Assembly: GCA_039798265.1 (NCBI GenBank)
Contig: JBDKGH010000006.1
Coordinates: forward strand, 1 to 26,684
Length of the DNA stretch: 26,684 bases
DNA from: JBDKGH01 sp039798265
GTDB lineage: Bacteria > Bacteroidota > Bacteroidia > Flavobacteriales_D > Sanyastnellaceae
Direction of reading: 5' to 3'
The notes beneath the pieces were generated by a model that saw nothing but the letters and a program-made list of their open reading frames with translations, was not told where the DNA came from and made no database searches. Shown here piece after piece: positions 1-7,602 of this stretch; positions within the stretch are counted from its first letter, which is position 1; each line of letters starts with the position of its first letter. A program made the position numbers and the translations under genes.

Positions 1-18
1 TTGAAGGATGAATTAGCT

Positions 19-21
19 TAA
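19..21 (+). other. In-frame TAA interrupting the putative mksB frame
   Basis: Codons 1-6 of the window read L-K-D-E-L-A in the same frame as the ATPase below. TAA follows, and then TTG (22) resumes coiled-coil sequence. Leu codons at positions 1, 8 and 15 keep a seven-residue spacing across the stop. This fits one long coiled-coil gene broken by a nonsense change or sequencing error, but it could also be the genuine end of a separate upstream gene. Confidence 0.5.
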
Positions 22-1263
22 TTGAAAAAAGAAAAAACCGAACTCGAGAAGTTGTGGGCCGTTGCTTTGCACTTTGATAAGGCGCAAAAAGACCTCAACA
101 AGATTTTGGAGGAAATTGAAACGGTTAAATCAAAACTTCGTCGTATTGACGAAAAGCCCGTCATTCAAGAGCGCAGCGATGAACTCGGAAAAGAGCTCCG
201 CTTGATGAAGGCTGAAAAAGATAAGATCGAAGAAGATTTGAATAAACTCAAGAAGGAAATTTCAGAGAAAACCCTCCTCTTGGAATCACTTCGTGAAGAA
301 ACTCGTCGGAATGAAGAGCGCATCATTGAGTTGAAAAAGCGCAAACAAGAAATCGAATCCTTTGGTATCACTCCTACTGAGTACGAAACCACGGAGAGTT
401 TGGATGAAATCTACAACAAGATTCGCATGTCTAACCAAGACCGTGAATCGTTGAAGACCTCCAAAGACCGCATGTTCGATGCTTTGCGTTTCAAAACCAA
501 CAGTGCACTGGCAGATGAAACCGAGTTCATCAAATTCGTGGAAGATGAAATCGCTTGTATTACAGACAAGGAGAAAAGTATTGATGGACTCTTGGGCAGT
601 ATTTCTACCCAGTTTGCTAACCCGGCTTATAACCTACGCAAGCGTTACGAAGAGTTTAAAGCTTTTGTCTATAACCGTTTCAACGAGAGTTTGGCAAAAA
701 CACGCATCTCCAATATTGAATCGCTTAAGATTGAATTGGTAGATAACAAGCGCGTGCTATATGATCTTGAGCGCATTTCTGCGATTGAAAACCTCAATGC
801 CCAATTGGCCTTTGAATTCGATCAAGGAGAAGACCTAAAGATTTTGAACCAATATTTGGATAGCGGCAAAACCATTGACTTTGAAGACCTATTTGATATT
901 GAGCTCTTGCTTGATGTAAAAGGACACTTAAAGCGCGTGGATTTGAAAGAGCAGGTGGAATCAGACGGAACAGACCGTATGATTCGTTTGGTTATCGTAA
1001 TGGCCATCATTAACCGTTTGGCTATCAGTTCACCAGAAAACAAGATTGCCTTGTTTATTGACGAGATTGGAACCATCGACGAACACAACCGTCCGCAGCT
1101 TGTGGCTTTCTGTAAAGAGCACAACTTCATACCCATCTTCGCTGCACCGCAGCCTTACGATGGATTCTCGAAGTACTATTTCATTTTCCGTTCAAAAGGC
1201 AAGATCAACGTGAACGACAAGCAACATGCTGTTCGCCGAGAAGAATTGAAATTGGAAAACTAA
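22..1263 (+). CDS. C-terminal part of MukB/MksB-like SMC (condensin) ATPase
   Basis: This is the C-terminal half of an SMC-like ATPase of the MukB/MksB/JetC group, which forms DNA-loop-extruding complexes with a kleisin (F) and a winged-helix partner (E). Residues 1 to about 115 are charged coiled coil. The head follows: a degenerate signature near residues 314-319 (S-D-G-T-D-R), Walker B at about 344-348 (LFIDE), and an A-A-P-Q-P stretch at 374-378 that resembles the end of the MukB head. No Walker A is present, so the N-terminal head must be encoded upstream of the window. The reading frame is opened only by a TTG at 22 directly after an in-frame TAA (19-21). The six codons before the stop are also coiled-coil-like, so 22 is probably not a natural start. 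The downstream kleisin-like and MksE-like genes support the assignment. The family is fairly sure; the start and integrity of the gene are not. Confidence 0.75.
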   Translation: MKKEKTELEKLWAVALHFDKAQKDLNKILEEIETVKSKLRRIDEKPVIQERSDELGKELRLMKAEKDKIEEDLNKLKKEISEKTLLLESLREETRRNEERIIELKKRKQEIESFGITPTEYETTESLDEIYNKIRMSNQDRESLKTSKDRMFDALRFKTNSALADETEFIKFVEDEIACITDKEKSIDGLLGSISTQFANPAYNLRKRYEEFKAFVYNRFNESLAKTRISNIESLKIELVDNKRVLYDLERISAIENLNAQLAFEFDQGEDLKILNQYLDSGKTIDFEDLFDIELLLDVKGHLKRVDLKEQVESDGTDRMIRLVIVMAIINRLAISSPENKIALFIDEIGTIDEHNRPQLVAFCKEHNFIPIFAAPQPYDGFSKYYFIFRSKGKINVNDKQHAVRREELKLEN

Positions 1264-1284
1264 AGCCCGAAGAGCTAACGCTTT

Positions 1285-1425
1285 ATGAAATTTAAAGAGA
1301 CAATTACCATGCATATGCCCAACAACTTCAGCAGAGAACTCAACGAACTTCGTCCTTCTGATTTATCAGAGGTAGAAGAAGTACGTTTGAAGTACACTTT
1401 GGAAGAAGTTGAAGAACTGGCCTAA
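1285..1425 (+). CDS. Small acidic 46-aa protein inside the condensin-like operon
   Basis: This short ORF begins with ATG 21 nt after the SMC-like gene and ends 15 nt before the kleisin-like gene. The predicted protein has 46 residues, no signal peptide and no membrane segment. Its second half is rich in Glu and Leu and probably forms an amphipathic helix. I recognise no family. The tight fit between two co-directional genes and the absence of other content in the gap suggest it is translated. No clear ribosome binding site is visible, which is normal in this phylum. It might be a small subunit or regulator of the complex, but that is inference from position only. It could also be a chance ORF in a 177-nt gap. 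Confidence 0.5.
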   Translation: MKFKETITMHMPNNFSRELNELRPSDLSEVEEVRLKYTLEEVEELA

Positions 1426-1440
1426 CCGACACTTGGTACA

Positions 1441-2637
1441 ATGATAAAAGCAGAACCACGGACCATATTAAGCTTTCTCTTCAACTACTTTGACGTAGTG
1501 CGCGACTTGTTTGAATTTCAATCAAGCGACGGTATTATTTCGAAGGAAGTTTATGATATGCTTTGCCACAAGCACGGGCAAAACATGAAGAGCAAGTTGC
1601 GCGAATACCGCATTGTGCGTAGCGTAGGCAGTGACTACGAGATGCGCGATGTGTATTTCAAGCTCATGGAATTTTTGTTGTTCGAATTCAAGCCTTTACT
1701 TCCTGAAACCATTGAAAAATATAAGGGATCTATTGGCGAACTTTTCTTGAAAATCAGAAAAGGAGAAACGAACGACCGTGACATTTTACAAGAACGAATC
1801 AAGAACCTTTCGCACCAGATACGCGAATTTGTGGATCTCGTAGAGCGTAACGCCTTTCGTTTGCTCAGCGAAACCCGCGATTTGAAATCGAATATCGATC
1901 GCGTGGAATACCGCGATAAAGTGCACAAGGCTTCTTTTTGGATTGAGTATTACATTCTTCCTCTGAACAAAATTTTGGACGTCAATCACTCCGAGTCGGT
2001 GGCGAACAAACTGATGGAAGTGAGTGAATACGCTAACCGGAAGCGACTTGATTTTGGTGACGAAACCATCCGTTTAGAGTTTGAAAAGTTGTATGTTCAA
2101 TTGATTCAAACGAACCAAGATTTACTTCGTCAGTCGAAAATTTTGACCAACGAGCTGTTACCACTTTTGGAGCGTATACGCACCGAGTCGTTGATTCTTA
2201 CGGGATTCATCGAGTTTTTGCGCAATCCTTACAAAGTGGAAACGCCGCCATTGCTCAAAGGAAGTCGTACCATGGTATACGCCAAAGACATGCTCTTCAA
2301 GGTTCGCGAATTCTTCGAGCAATTCCAGGTAGATGATGTCATTATACTTGAAGATGAAGCCGCAGACTTTGACCGTTGGATCTTTGATCGCGAGTTGTTT
2401 AAGACACAACTGACCGCTTCACTTCCCGTGAACGATTTCTTTGGATGGTGCTATAAAATGCTCCAAAAAGACTTTGAAAAAATTGAAACGGAGAAGTTTT
2501 TCGCCGTTACCGGTTTGCTTTTCGATGAAGACTTGCAGATCGAATTTCCGAAGAAAAGCGAGCGCGTATTGATCGAAACGACCACTTCAAAGATCAGTGT
2601 GCCTAAAATAAAAATAGAGCCCACCTTAAAGCTCTGA
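1441..2637 (+). CDS. MksF/MukF-like kleisin subunit of a condensin complex
   Basis: The 398-residue protein has the layout of MukF/MksF/JetA kleisins. A winged-helix-like N-terminus (about 5-75) is followed by a long helical middle region (about 115-265) with many charged heptad-like stretches, then a linker, then a mixed alpha/beta C-terminal part (about 320-385) that could be the winged helix contacting the SMC head. There is no signal peptide or membrane segment, so it should be cytoplasmic. The assignment rests on this architecture plus position: it lies between a MukB-like ATPase and an MksE-like protein. Kleisin sequences diverge strongly, so direct motif evidence is weak. At 398 aa it seems short for a kleisin of this group. 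The order here is B, small ORF, F, E, whereas Pseudomonas Mks and Wadjet operons run F, E, B. Confidence 0.6.
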   Translation: MIKAEPRTILSFLFNYFDVVRDLFEFQSSDGIISKEVYDMLCHKHGQNMKSKLREYRIVRSVGSDYEMRDVYFKLMEFLLFEFKPLLPETIEKYKGSIGELFLKIRKGETNDRDILQERIKNLSHQIREFVDLVERNAFRLLSETRDLKSNIDRVEYRDKVHKASFWIEYYILPLNKILDVNHSESVANKLMEVSEYANRKRLDFGDETIRLEFEKLYVQLIQTNQDLLRQSKILTNELLPLLERIRTESLILTGFIEFLRNPYKVETPPLLKGSRTMVYAKDMLFKVREFFEQFQVDDVIILEDEAADFDRWIFDRELFKTQLTASLPVNDFFGWCYKMLQKDFEKIETEKFFAVTGLLFDEDLQIEFPKKSERVLIETTTSKISVPKIKIEPTLKL

Positions 2638-2672
2638 CCTAACAAAACCGAATTTAATACCCTAGCAATACC

Positions 2673-3212
2673 ATGGTTTACCCAAAGTACCATCGTCAAA
2701 TAGTAGAAGAACTCATGAACGGTAAGTTCTTGTTGAGCAATGAAGAGCACTTCAACAGCTTAAAAGAAAACGAGACCTTTTACACGGAGTTTTTCAAAGT
2801 ATCATTTGACCTCGACTTGATCATCAAGCCGGAATTTTGCTACTTGTTGAGTAAAGACACGCAAGAGAACTTCTCTCGCGATGTGAGCATTTTTGTCGCC
2901 ATTCTATGTTATGAGCTTGACAAAGATGGCCGTAACTTCATGGAAGCCCTTGATTTTCATGAATTCATGATCGAAGAAGTGGATCGTTACTTTGAGAATA
3001 GCTCATTTATTGATTTGATTGAAAGCAACAAAGCGCTTCGCGATGCAGATAGCCGCAAGACCTTGATCAATGGTATGGCGCGCCGTAACATTGTTCAAAA
3101 GAACTTTGAAGACCGTTTTGCCTTTACCCAAGCGTACCGTGTATTTGTCGATTTTGCCAAGGAATTAGCTTTGAAGCGAATGGCTGGGGAGGTAGCTTCC
3201 AGTGTCAATTAA
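2673..3212 (+). CDS. MksE/MukE-like condensin subunit
   Basis: The 179-residue cytoplasmic protein resembles MukE/MksE. The N-terminal part has the pattern of a short helix, then G-K-F-L-L and S-L-K-x-N-E-x-F-Y, then an aromatic/acidic stretch ending near C-Y-L-L (about 50-58). A helical centre follows. The last part (about 125-165) has a winged-helix pattern in which short basic helices lead to a hydrophobic V-F-V-D-F stretch, as in the MukE C-terminus. In MukBEF/Mks complexes the E subunit is a dimer that binds the kleisin and regulates DNA engagement. The gene starts 35 nt after the kleisin-like gene and is the last gene of the operon in view. No topoisomerase-VI-like JetD/MksG gene follows, so an anti-plasmid role cannot be claimed from this window. 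Confidence 0.65.
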   Translation: MVYPKYHRQIVEELMNGKFLLSNEEHFNSLKENETFYTEFFKVSFDLDLIIKPEFCYLLSKDTQENFSRDVSIFVAILCYELDKDGRNFMEALDFHEFMIEEVDRYFENSSFIDLIESNKALRDADSRKTLINGMARRNIVQKNFEDRFAFTQAYRVFVDFAKELALKRMAGEVASSVN

Positions 3213-3276
3213 GCACAAAAGCTGTTAAAAACAATATTGAATATCAGTTAATTAGCTTAAATCTAAGCTAAAAGTA

Positions 3277-3306
3277 TTGTTTATGCCCCAAAGCGGCGTA
3301 CTTTTG
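3277..3306 (+). promoter_or_regulatory. Bacteroidota-type promoter of the DEAD-box helicase
   Basis: TTG at 3277-3279 is followed after 19 nt by TACTTTTG at 3299-3306, a perfect TAnnTTTG -7 element. Transcription should start near 3312, leaving a leader of about 190 nt before the helicase start. Confidence 0.7.
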
Positions 3307-3311
3307 CGGCG

Positions 3312-3504
3312 CCTTTCAGGGGCGAGTTTTACATCTCATTTTTTAATTGGTACCGATTTCATCCTATAATCGGGGGAGTTCTTGAAAAAATGGTTGTTGG
3401 AATTCTACTCAAGAAAGCAACTAACCAGGATTGGATTTTTTCTTATTGCACCGGCATAACGATGCTGATGAAAGGCGTTCCATTCCGCACAGAACAAAAT
3501 TTTA
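3312..3504 (+). promoter_or_regulatory. Long 5' leader of the helicase mRNA
   Basis: This stretch lies between the promoter and the helicase ATG. It contains an inverted repeat with 6-bp arms (3353-3358 and 3368-3373, CCGATT/AATCGG, 9-nt loop) followed by more G residues. Long structured leaders are known for cold-shock genes such as csdA and cspA in other bacteria. Whether this leader acts in that way is inference. No tRNA, riboswitch class or convincing small gene was recognised in it. Confidence 0.4.
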
Positions 3505-5337
3505 ATGATGACATTTGAAGAATTAGGGCTGAGTCAACCGGTCCTTAAAGCGATTGGCGAATTAGGTTTCGAATCACCTACTCCCATTCAAGAAAAAGCT
3601 ATTCCTGCCGTTCTTACTGGCGAGGAAGACATGGTTGCCTTAGCACAAACAGGTACAGGAAAAACGGCAGCCTTCGGTTTGCCCCTCACCCAACTGATCA
3701 ATTTTGAATCTCGCCAAGTACAAGCCGTAGTGCTTTGCCCTACTCGCGAATTGTGTATGCAGATTACACGCGACTTACAAAACTTTACCAAATACCTCGG
3801 AGGTGCACACGTTGTATCGATCTATGGTGGTGCAAGTATTGAAGGCCAAATTCGTGAAGTGCGCAAGGGTCCACAAATCATTGTAGGTACACCTGGTCGT
3901 ATGGTCGATATGATTGATCGTGGTGTAGTGAACTTGACTACCATTCAATACGTTGTGCTCGATGAAGCAGACGAAATGTTGAACATGGGATTCAAAGAAG
4001 ATTTGGATATGATCCTTTCGGATACTCCAGCAACAAAAAGCACTTGGTTGTTTTCGGCTACTATGCCTGATGAAGTTTTGCGCATCTCGAGAAGCTACAT
4101 GAAAGATCCTGTAGAGATTACCGTAGGTGGCAAAAACACAGGTAATGAAAACATCGAGCACCAATATTATGTAGTACATCAACGCGATAAATACTTAGCG
4201 TTGAAGCGCATTGCCGACTACAATCCTGACATTTTCGCTATCGTATTTTGCCGTACTAAAATTGAAACGCAACAAATTGCTGATGCGTTGATCAAAGATG
4301 GCTATAATGCAGATGCACTTCACGGTGACTTGTCGCAAGCGCAGCGTGACCACGTAATGAAGCGTTACCGCAGCCGCAGTTTACAAATGTTGGTAGCTAC
4401 TGACGTTGCAGCTCGTGGTATTGACGTAAACGACGTTACACACGTTATCAACTACAACCTTCCTGACGAAATTGAAAACTACACTCACCGTAGCGGTCGT
4501 ACTGCACGTGCGGGTAAAAAAGGTGTTTCAATTGCGATCATCAATATGAAGGAAGTTTATAAGATCCGTCAGATTGAAAAGATCATCAAACAAACATTTG
4601 AGAAAGCGCACATTCCTACTCCATTTGAAGTGTGTGAAAAGCAGTTGTTCCATTTGGTGCAAGGCGTTCACAACATTGAAGTAAATGAGAAAGCTATTGG
4701 TGCTTACTTGCCAAAAGTGTTTGAAGAATTTGCTGATATGACTAAAGAAGAAGTGATCACTCGCTTCGTTTCAGTAGAATTTAACCGATTCCTTGATTAT
4801 TACCGCAACGCTCCAGACTTGAATGAGTCGGAGAAAAAAGGTGATTCACGTGCATCGCGCGATGGTGTTGTAAAATTATACATCAACCTAGGTGAGATCG
4901 ATGATTTGAACTTTGCCACCATGAAGCAATACATTGCTGAAGTTGCGGGCATTAGCGAAGCAGACATCACCTGGACCGATTTGAAAAACACCTTCTCATT
5001 GATTGAAGTACGCATTGGTGTATTGGATACAGTGATGGATGCGTTCAAAGTAGGTATTAAATTCCGTGGTCGTCCAGTTCGCTTAGAATCTCGCGGTAAT
5101 CGTGATGCAGGTATTCCTCGCACACGTTCACGCAGCGACAAAGGTGGACATGGATATGGTGGCGGTGGCCGAGGTAACTTCAAAGGAGGTGACCGTGGCG
5201 GAAGCACTGGTGGCAGTAGCGATCGTGGTGGTGACCGTGGTGGTGACCGTGGAGGTCGTCGTCGCGAGTTTAGCGACAATGCATCAGGCGGAGGCCGTCG
5301 TTCGACCAGTGGTTTTAGCAAAAAGAAAAAGTGGTAA
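3505..5337 (+). CDS. DEAD-box ATP-dependent RNA helicase, CsdA/DeaD type, with RGG tail
   Basis: This ATP-dependent RNA helicase unwinds short RNA duplexes in ribosome assembly, RNA decay and cold adaptation. The 610-residue protein shows every family motif: Q motif (about 22-29), Walker A A-Q-T-G-T-G-K-T (47-54), P-T-R-E-L, T-P-G-R, DEAD at 153-156, S-A-T, A-R-G-I-D and H-R-S-G-R-T-A-R-A-G. A DbpA-like RNA-binding domain lies at about 460-545. The tail from about 550 is Gly/Arg-rich with repeated G-G-D-R units and ends in a Lys-rich stretch. The start is one of two adjacent ATGs (3505 or 3508). The gene has its own promoter and a strong terminator, so it appears monocistronic. The domain order matches CsdA/DeaD; the RGG tail is typical of Bacteroidota homologues. 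Confidence 0.95.
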   Translation: MMTFEELGLSQPVLKAIGELGFESPTPIQEKAIPAVLTGEEDMVALAQTGTGKTAAFGLPLTQLINFESRQVQAVVLCPTRELCMQITRDLQNFTKYLGGAHVVSIYGGASIEGQIREVRKGPQIIVGTPGRMVDMIDRGVVNLTTIQYVVLDEADEMLNMGFKEDLDMILSDTPATKSTWLFSATMPDEVLRISRSYMKDPVEITVGGKNTGNENIEHQYYVVHQRDKYLALKRIADYNPDIFAIVFCRTKIETQQIADALIKDGYNADALHGDLSQAQRDHVMKRYRSRSLQMLVATDVAARGIDVNDVTHVINYNLPDEIENYTHRSGRTARAGKKGVSIAIINMKEVYKIRQIEKIIKQTFEKAHIPTPFEVCEKQLFHLVQGVHNIEVNEKAIGAYLPKVFEEFADMTKEEVITRFVSVEFNRFLDYYRNAPDLNESEKKGDSRASRDGVVKLYINLGEIDDLNFATMKQYIAEVAGISEADITWTDLKNTFSLIEVRIGVLDTVMDAFKVGIKFRGRPVRLESRGNRDAGIPRTRSRSDKGGHGYGGGGRGNFKGGDRGGSTGGSSDRGGDRGGDRGGRRREFSDNASGGGRRSTSGFSKKKKW

Positions 5338-5357
5338 GCTTTTTAAAATAGACTAAA

Positions 5358-5392
5358 GAAAAAAAGGGATCTACGTTTAGATCCCTTTTTTC
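5358..5392 (+). terminator. Rho-independent terminator after the helicase gene
   Basis: Arms GGGATCTA (5366-5373) and TAGATCCC (5378-5385) enclose a CGTT loop, with A residues before and a T tract after (5386-5391). It is likely to work in both directions. Confidence 0.85.
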
Positions 5393-5547
5393 ATAAACCT
5401 TTACTCTCCTCACTCCTTTTCGGGAGCTATGACCGAACCAAGTGGTCAAGACGTTTTTTTACAAAAACATCATGGAGACATTGAACCTATTTTGAAGCAC
5501 ACTTGCTAACGGCACTCTCATTACCGTGCAAGAAGTTGTAAGTCATA

Positions 5548-5937
5548 TTACATGTAACGCGCTAAAAAGCGGTTATAATCATGGCGCAATTCATTGATGC
5601 GTCTTTCCAAAGCAAAGTAGCGGTCGCGAAGCGAATCATGTTCCGCTAAGGTGTGATTGGCTAAGTGTTGCGCCATTTCTTGTACATCGCGGCTGAGGTG
5701 CTTTTCGTGCTCATGCAGGTCGTGACTCAATTCATCGATGTTGTTTCGTTGAATCACAAATTGATTTTGAAAATGTTCCACTTCCGCCTTTACTTCCGTT
5801 CGGGTGTACTTCATGGACACTTCGGCAAGGCGACCTTTTAAAAGATCTAATTCCTCCTTGTAGAAGGTTAACGCTCGAAGCCAGTCGCTGTGTTCGCTGG
5901 TCATTCGTGATACGTGATAGAGGGTGTGCATTGCCAT
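5548..5937 (-). CDS. Coiled-coil protein of unknown function
   Basis: The predicted 129-residue protein is almost wholly helical and charged, with many His, Glu and Arg residues and a likely coiled coil over most of its length. It lacks a signal peptide and membrane segments, so it should be cytoplasmic. I recognise no domain. The frame stays open to an ATG at 6030. I prefer the ATG at 5937 because the 31 extra residues look unlike the rest and because a promoter-like motif (5959-5974) falls inside that extension. ATG 5931 is a further option. The gene stands alone: a terminator separates it from yajC upstream. Confidence 0.65.
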   Translation of the reverse strand: MAMHTLYHVSRMTSEHSDWLRALTFYKEELDLLKGRLAEVSMKYTRTEVKAEVEHFQNQFVIQRNNIDELSHDLHEHEKHLSRDVQEMAQHLANHTLAEHDSLRDRYFALERRINELRHDYNRFLARYM

Positions 5938-5958
5938 AGTTATCGTTGTTTGATGACC

Positions 5959-5974
5959 CAAAGGTGAAACGATC
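5959..5974 (-). promoter_or_regulatory. Promoter-like 16-nt element shared with the gene at 21122
   Basis: On the minus strand this reads GATCGTTTCACCTTTG and ends in a CAnnTTTG -7-like element, 21 nt before the ATG at 5937. Exactly the same 16 nt occur upstream of the thioredoxin-like lipoprotein gene (21152-21167). Confidence 0.5.
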
Positions 5975-6030
5975 AGCATGCATGAGGTATGACTTGAATC
6001 AAGGCGAGCCGTGATCTGCATCAGAAGCAT

Positions 6031-6067
6031 AAAAAAGCCCGCATATCCAATGGATTGCGGGCTTTTT
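6031..6067 (-). terminator. Terminator downstream of yajC
   Basis: Arms GCCCGCA (6037-6043) and TGCGGGC (6056-6062) continue inward with ATCC/GGAT. A residues on one side and T residues on the other make it effective in either direction. It should end the yajC transcript. Confidence 0.85.
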
Positions 6068-6111
6068 ATTTTTTGAAAAGAAAAGCTCCGAGAGCTCCTT
6101 TATCGAATTTC

Positions 6112-6423
6112 TTATTTGGCGGGTTGTCCCTCAGCTTGAACAGTGCGATCAGCACTCAAGCCAGCTTTTTCGATGCGCATGCGGCCTTGATCTAGCGCCA
6201 ATACCACATCGGTTTCGCCCACTTCAACTACTTTACCGTGAATGCCACCGAGTGTCATTACTTTATCGCCAACCTGAATACCAGCTTGGAACTTCTTGGC
6301 TTCTTTCATTTTTTTCATCTGAGGACGAATCATGAAGAAGTACATAATGATGAACATACCGCCCATCATGATAAGAAGAGAAAAACCGCCGCCACCTTGG
6401 GCTTGCAAAAACAAACTATTCAT
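6112..6423 (-). CDS. yajC: Preprotein translocase subunit YajC
   Basis: YajC is a small inner-membrane protein associated with SecDF and the Sec translocon. The 103-residue product has the family layout: a short N-terminus, a single membrane helix at about 14-32 ending in the characteristic I-R-P-Q-x-K-x-x-K, and a small basic/beta cytoplasmic domain with G-D-K-V-x-T-x-G-G-I-x-G. The gene begins 39 nt after the DUF1573 lipoprotein gene on the same strand. That pairing is common in Bacteroidota and suggests co-transcription. Confidence 0.95.
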   Translation of the reverse strand: MNSLFLQAQGGGGFSLLIMMGGMFIIMYFFMIRPQMKKMKEAKKFQAGIQVGDKVMTLGGIHGKVVEVGETDVVLALDQGRMRIEKAGLSADRTVQAEGQPAK

Positions 6424-6462
6424 TATTTGTAAAATTTGATTGCGAAAATAGTGAAGATCCGC

Positions 6463-6957
6463 TTAGCGGGTACGTTCCATTTTGATAGGAGGGTTAACCT
6501 CTTGAACTCTCTCTGTTCCAGAAACGGTTCCTTCTAGCTTTAAATACCAATCGCCCGGCAGGCAGTTAGTGCCCACAGTGATGGATTTAGAAATAACGCC
6601 TGGAAATCCAGTAGAGTTAAACTCCGCTGTGATGGTACCACCTTCTCCCGGATAAATCGGGTCTTTGGGCCAATCTTTTAACGTTGTACAGCCACAACTG
6701 GGGACTACTTGAGAAATCACCAATGGAGCATTACCTGTATTTTTAAACTTGAAGGAGTGCACCACTTTTTGACCAATGGCAATGGTGCCAAAGTTACAGG
6801 TGGTGCTATCAAAGGTAATCTTGGGCATGTCCACCTCTTCCGCTTCCGCGCTAGCGGTTTGAGGGAAGTTGATCATATCCGCAGTCACTTTTCTTTTTTC
6901 CTCTTGACAAGAAATAAGAACGAGCGCCAAAGCAAAACTTAAAATCAGTGATTTCAT
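6463..6957 (-). CDS. DUF1573-domain lipoprotein
   Basis: The 164-residue protein has a lipoprotein signal ending at Cys17 (L-I-S-C) and one DUF1573 domain (about 46-150), an immunoglobulin-like beta domain common in the Bacteroidota envelope. The hallmark P-S-C-G-C-T lies at 86-91, with F-K-F-K-N-T-G and the late G-x-I-S-K-S pattern around it. The molecular role of the domain is not settled. Position next to yajC is conserved in this phylum. The gene starts 51 nt downstream of the pRiA4b-like gene and is probably read with it or from a weak local promoter. Confidence 0.9.
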   Translation of the reverse strand: MKSLILSFALALVLISCQEEKRKVTADMINFPQTASAEAEEVDMPKITFDSTTCNFGTIAIGQKVVHSFKFKNTGNAPLVISQVVPSCGCTTLKDWPKDPIYPGEGGTITAEFNSTGFPGVISKSITVGTNCLPGDWYLKLEGTVSGTERVQEVNPPIKMERTR

Positions 6958-7008
6958 CCGTGTCGAATTTCGTTCTAATTTTAAAACGCGAAATACAAAA
7001 ATGATGGA

Positions 7009-7602
7009 TTAATAGTCGTCTCCATTGGAGTATGAGCCGTCGAAATCACTTTCATCGAAGTATTCGCCGGATTCGCCAAACATGTCATCCTCATCTTCAT
7101 CATCGTCGCCACCACTAGCGTTGCCGTGAACTTCATTGAATTCTTCTTCTGAAAACTCGCTGCCAAAAAGATCCATTTCTTTGGAGTCTTGCGCTGGGGC
7201 ATCGCCGTAAACCAAAGCAACACGTGGGTAAATGGTACTAGGCTTGTCTTTTTTCACCTCTACCAATTCTACGTAGAAAATCCACATGCGCAGAAAGTCA
7301 TAGACATAGAGCACTTTATCAGAAGGTTTGCTTAGCATATCTTCCAATTTCGTATTAGCCATGCTTGGTGCAGCACCTCCCACATCCATGAGCGATATTT
7401 CCAATCCTTTTTCCCAACTCTCGTTGCTCATGTAAAAGCTGGCCATTTCGCCCTCTTCGAAGTCGAATGAATCGAGAATGGCTTTATGAAATTCTTCAAA
7501 CGAAGAGTTGGTTTCGATTTCAATATCACGAAACACATCCTCTTCGGTGTCCACGATCACGCGGAACTTATAGATATTAACGTTTGAATTTTTAGCTGGC
7601 AT
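7009..7602 (-). CDS. Plasmid pRiA4b ORF-3-like family protein
   Basis: The 197-residue cytoplasmic protein matches the pRiA4b ORF-3-like family (also called TnpR-like of IS1096). The domain spans about 8-140 and has the pattern Y-K-F-R-V, then W-x-x-G, then L-Y-V-Y-D-F, followed by an aromatic segment (W-I-F-Y-V-E-L). The C-terminal tail from about 145 is very rich in Asp and Glu. The biochemical function of the family is not known to me. Despite the name there is no sign of a mobile element here. The start overlaps the end of rpe by 11 nt, so translation of the two is probably coupled. Confidence 0.85.
   Translation of the reverse strand: MPAKNSNVNIYKFRVIVDTEEDVFRDIEIETNSSFEEFHKAILDSFDFEEGEMASFYMSNESWEKGLEISLMDVGGAAPSMANTKLEDMLSKPSDKVLYVYDFLRMWIFYVELVEVKKDKPSTIYPRVALVYGDAPAQDSKEMDLFGSEFSEEEFNEVHGNASGGDDDEDEDDMFGESGEYFDESDFDGSYSNGDDY

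Noticed and set aside
1..3212. Calling the operon a Wadjet (JetABCD) defence system
   Set aside because: No JetD-like nuclease is visible and only half of the SMC protein is in view; family resemblance alone does not prove defence.
3390..3518. 42-aa ORF in the helicase leader
   Set aside because: It has no family resemblance or clear coding bias and overlaps the helicase start; noted only as part of the leader.
4800..5321. 173-aa minus-strand ORF
   Set aside because: It is the antisense shadow of the repetitive RGG-coding part of the helicase gene; its Pro/Arg-rich product reflects that.
5429..5509. 26-aa ORF with an upstream GGGAG
   Set aside because: Too short, no recognisable protein features, and it follows a strong terminator without a promoter.
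5938..6030. Longer start for the coiled-coil protein
   Set aside because: The extension differs in composition and contains a promoter-like element; it begins directly at the yajC terminator.
7009..7602. Mobile element suggested by the pRiA4b ORF-3/TnpR-like family name
   Set aside because: No transposase, terminal repeats or integration signs nearby; the gene overlaps rpe as a normal operon member.
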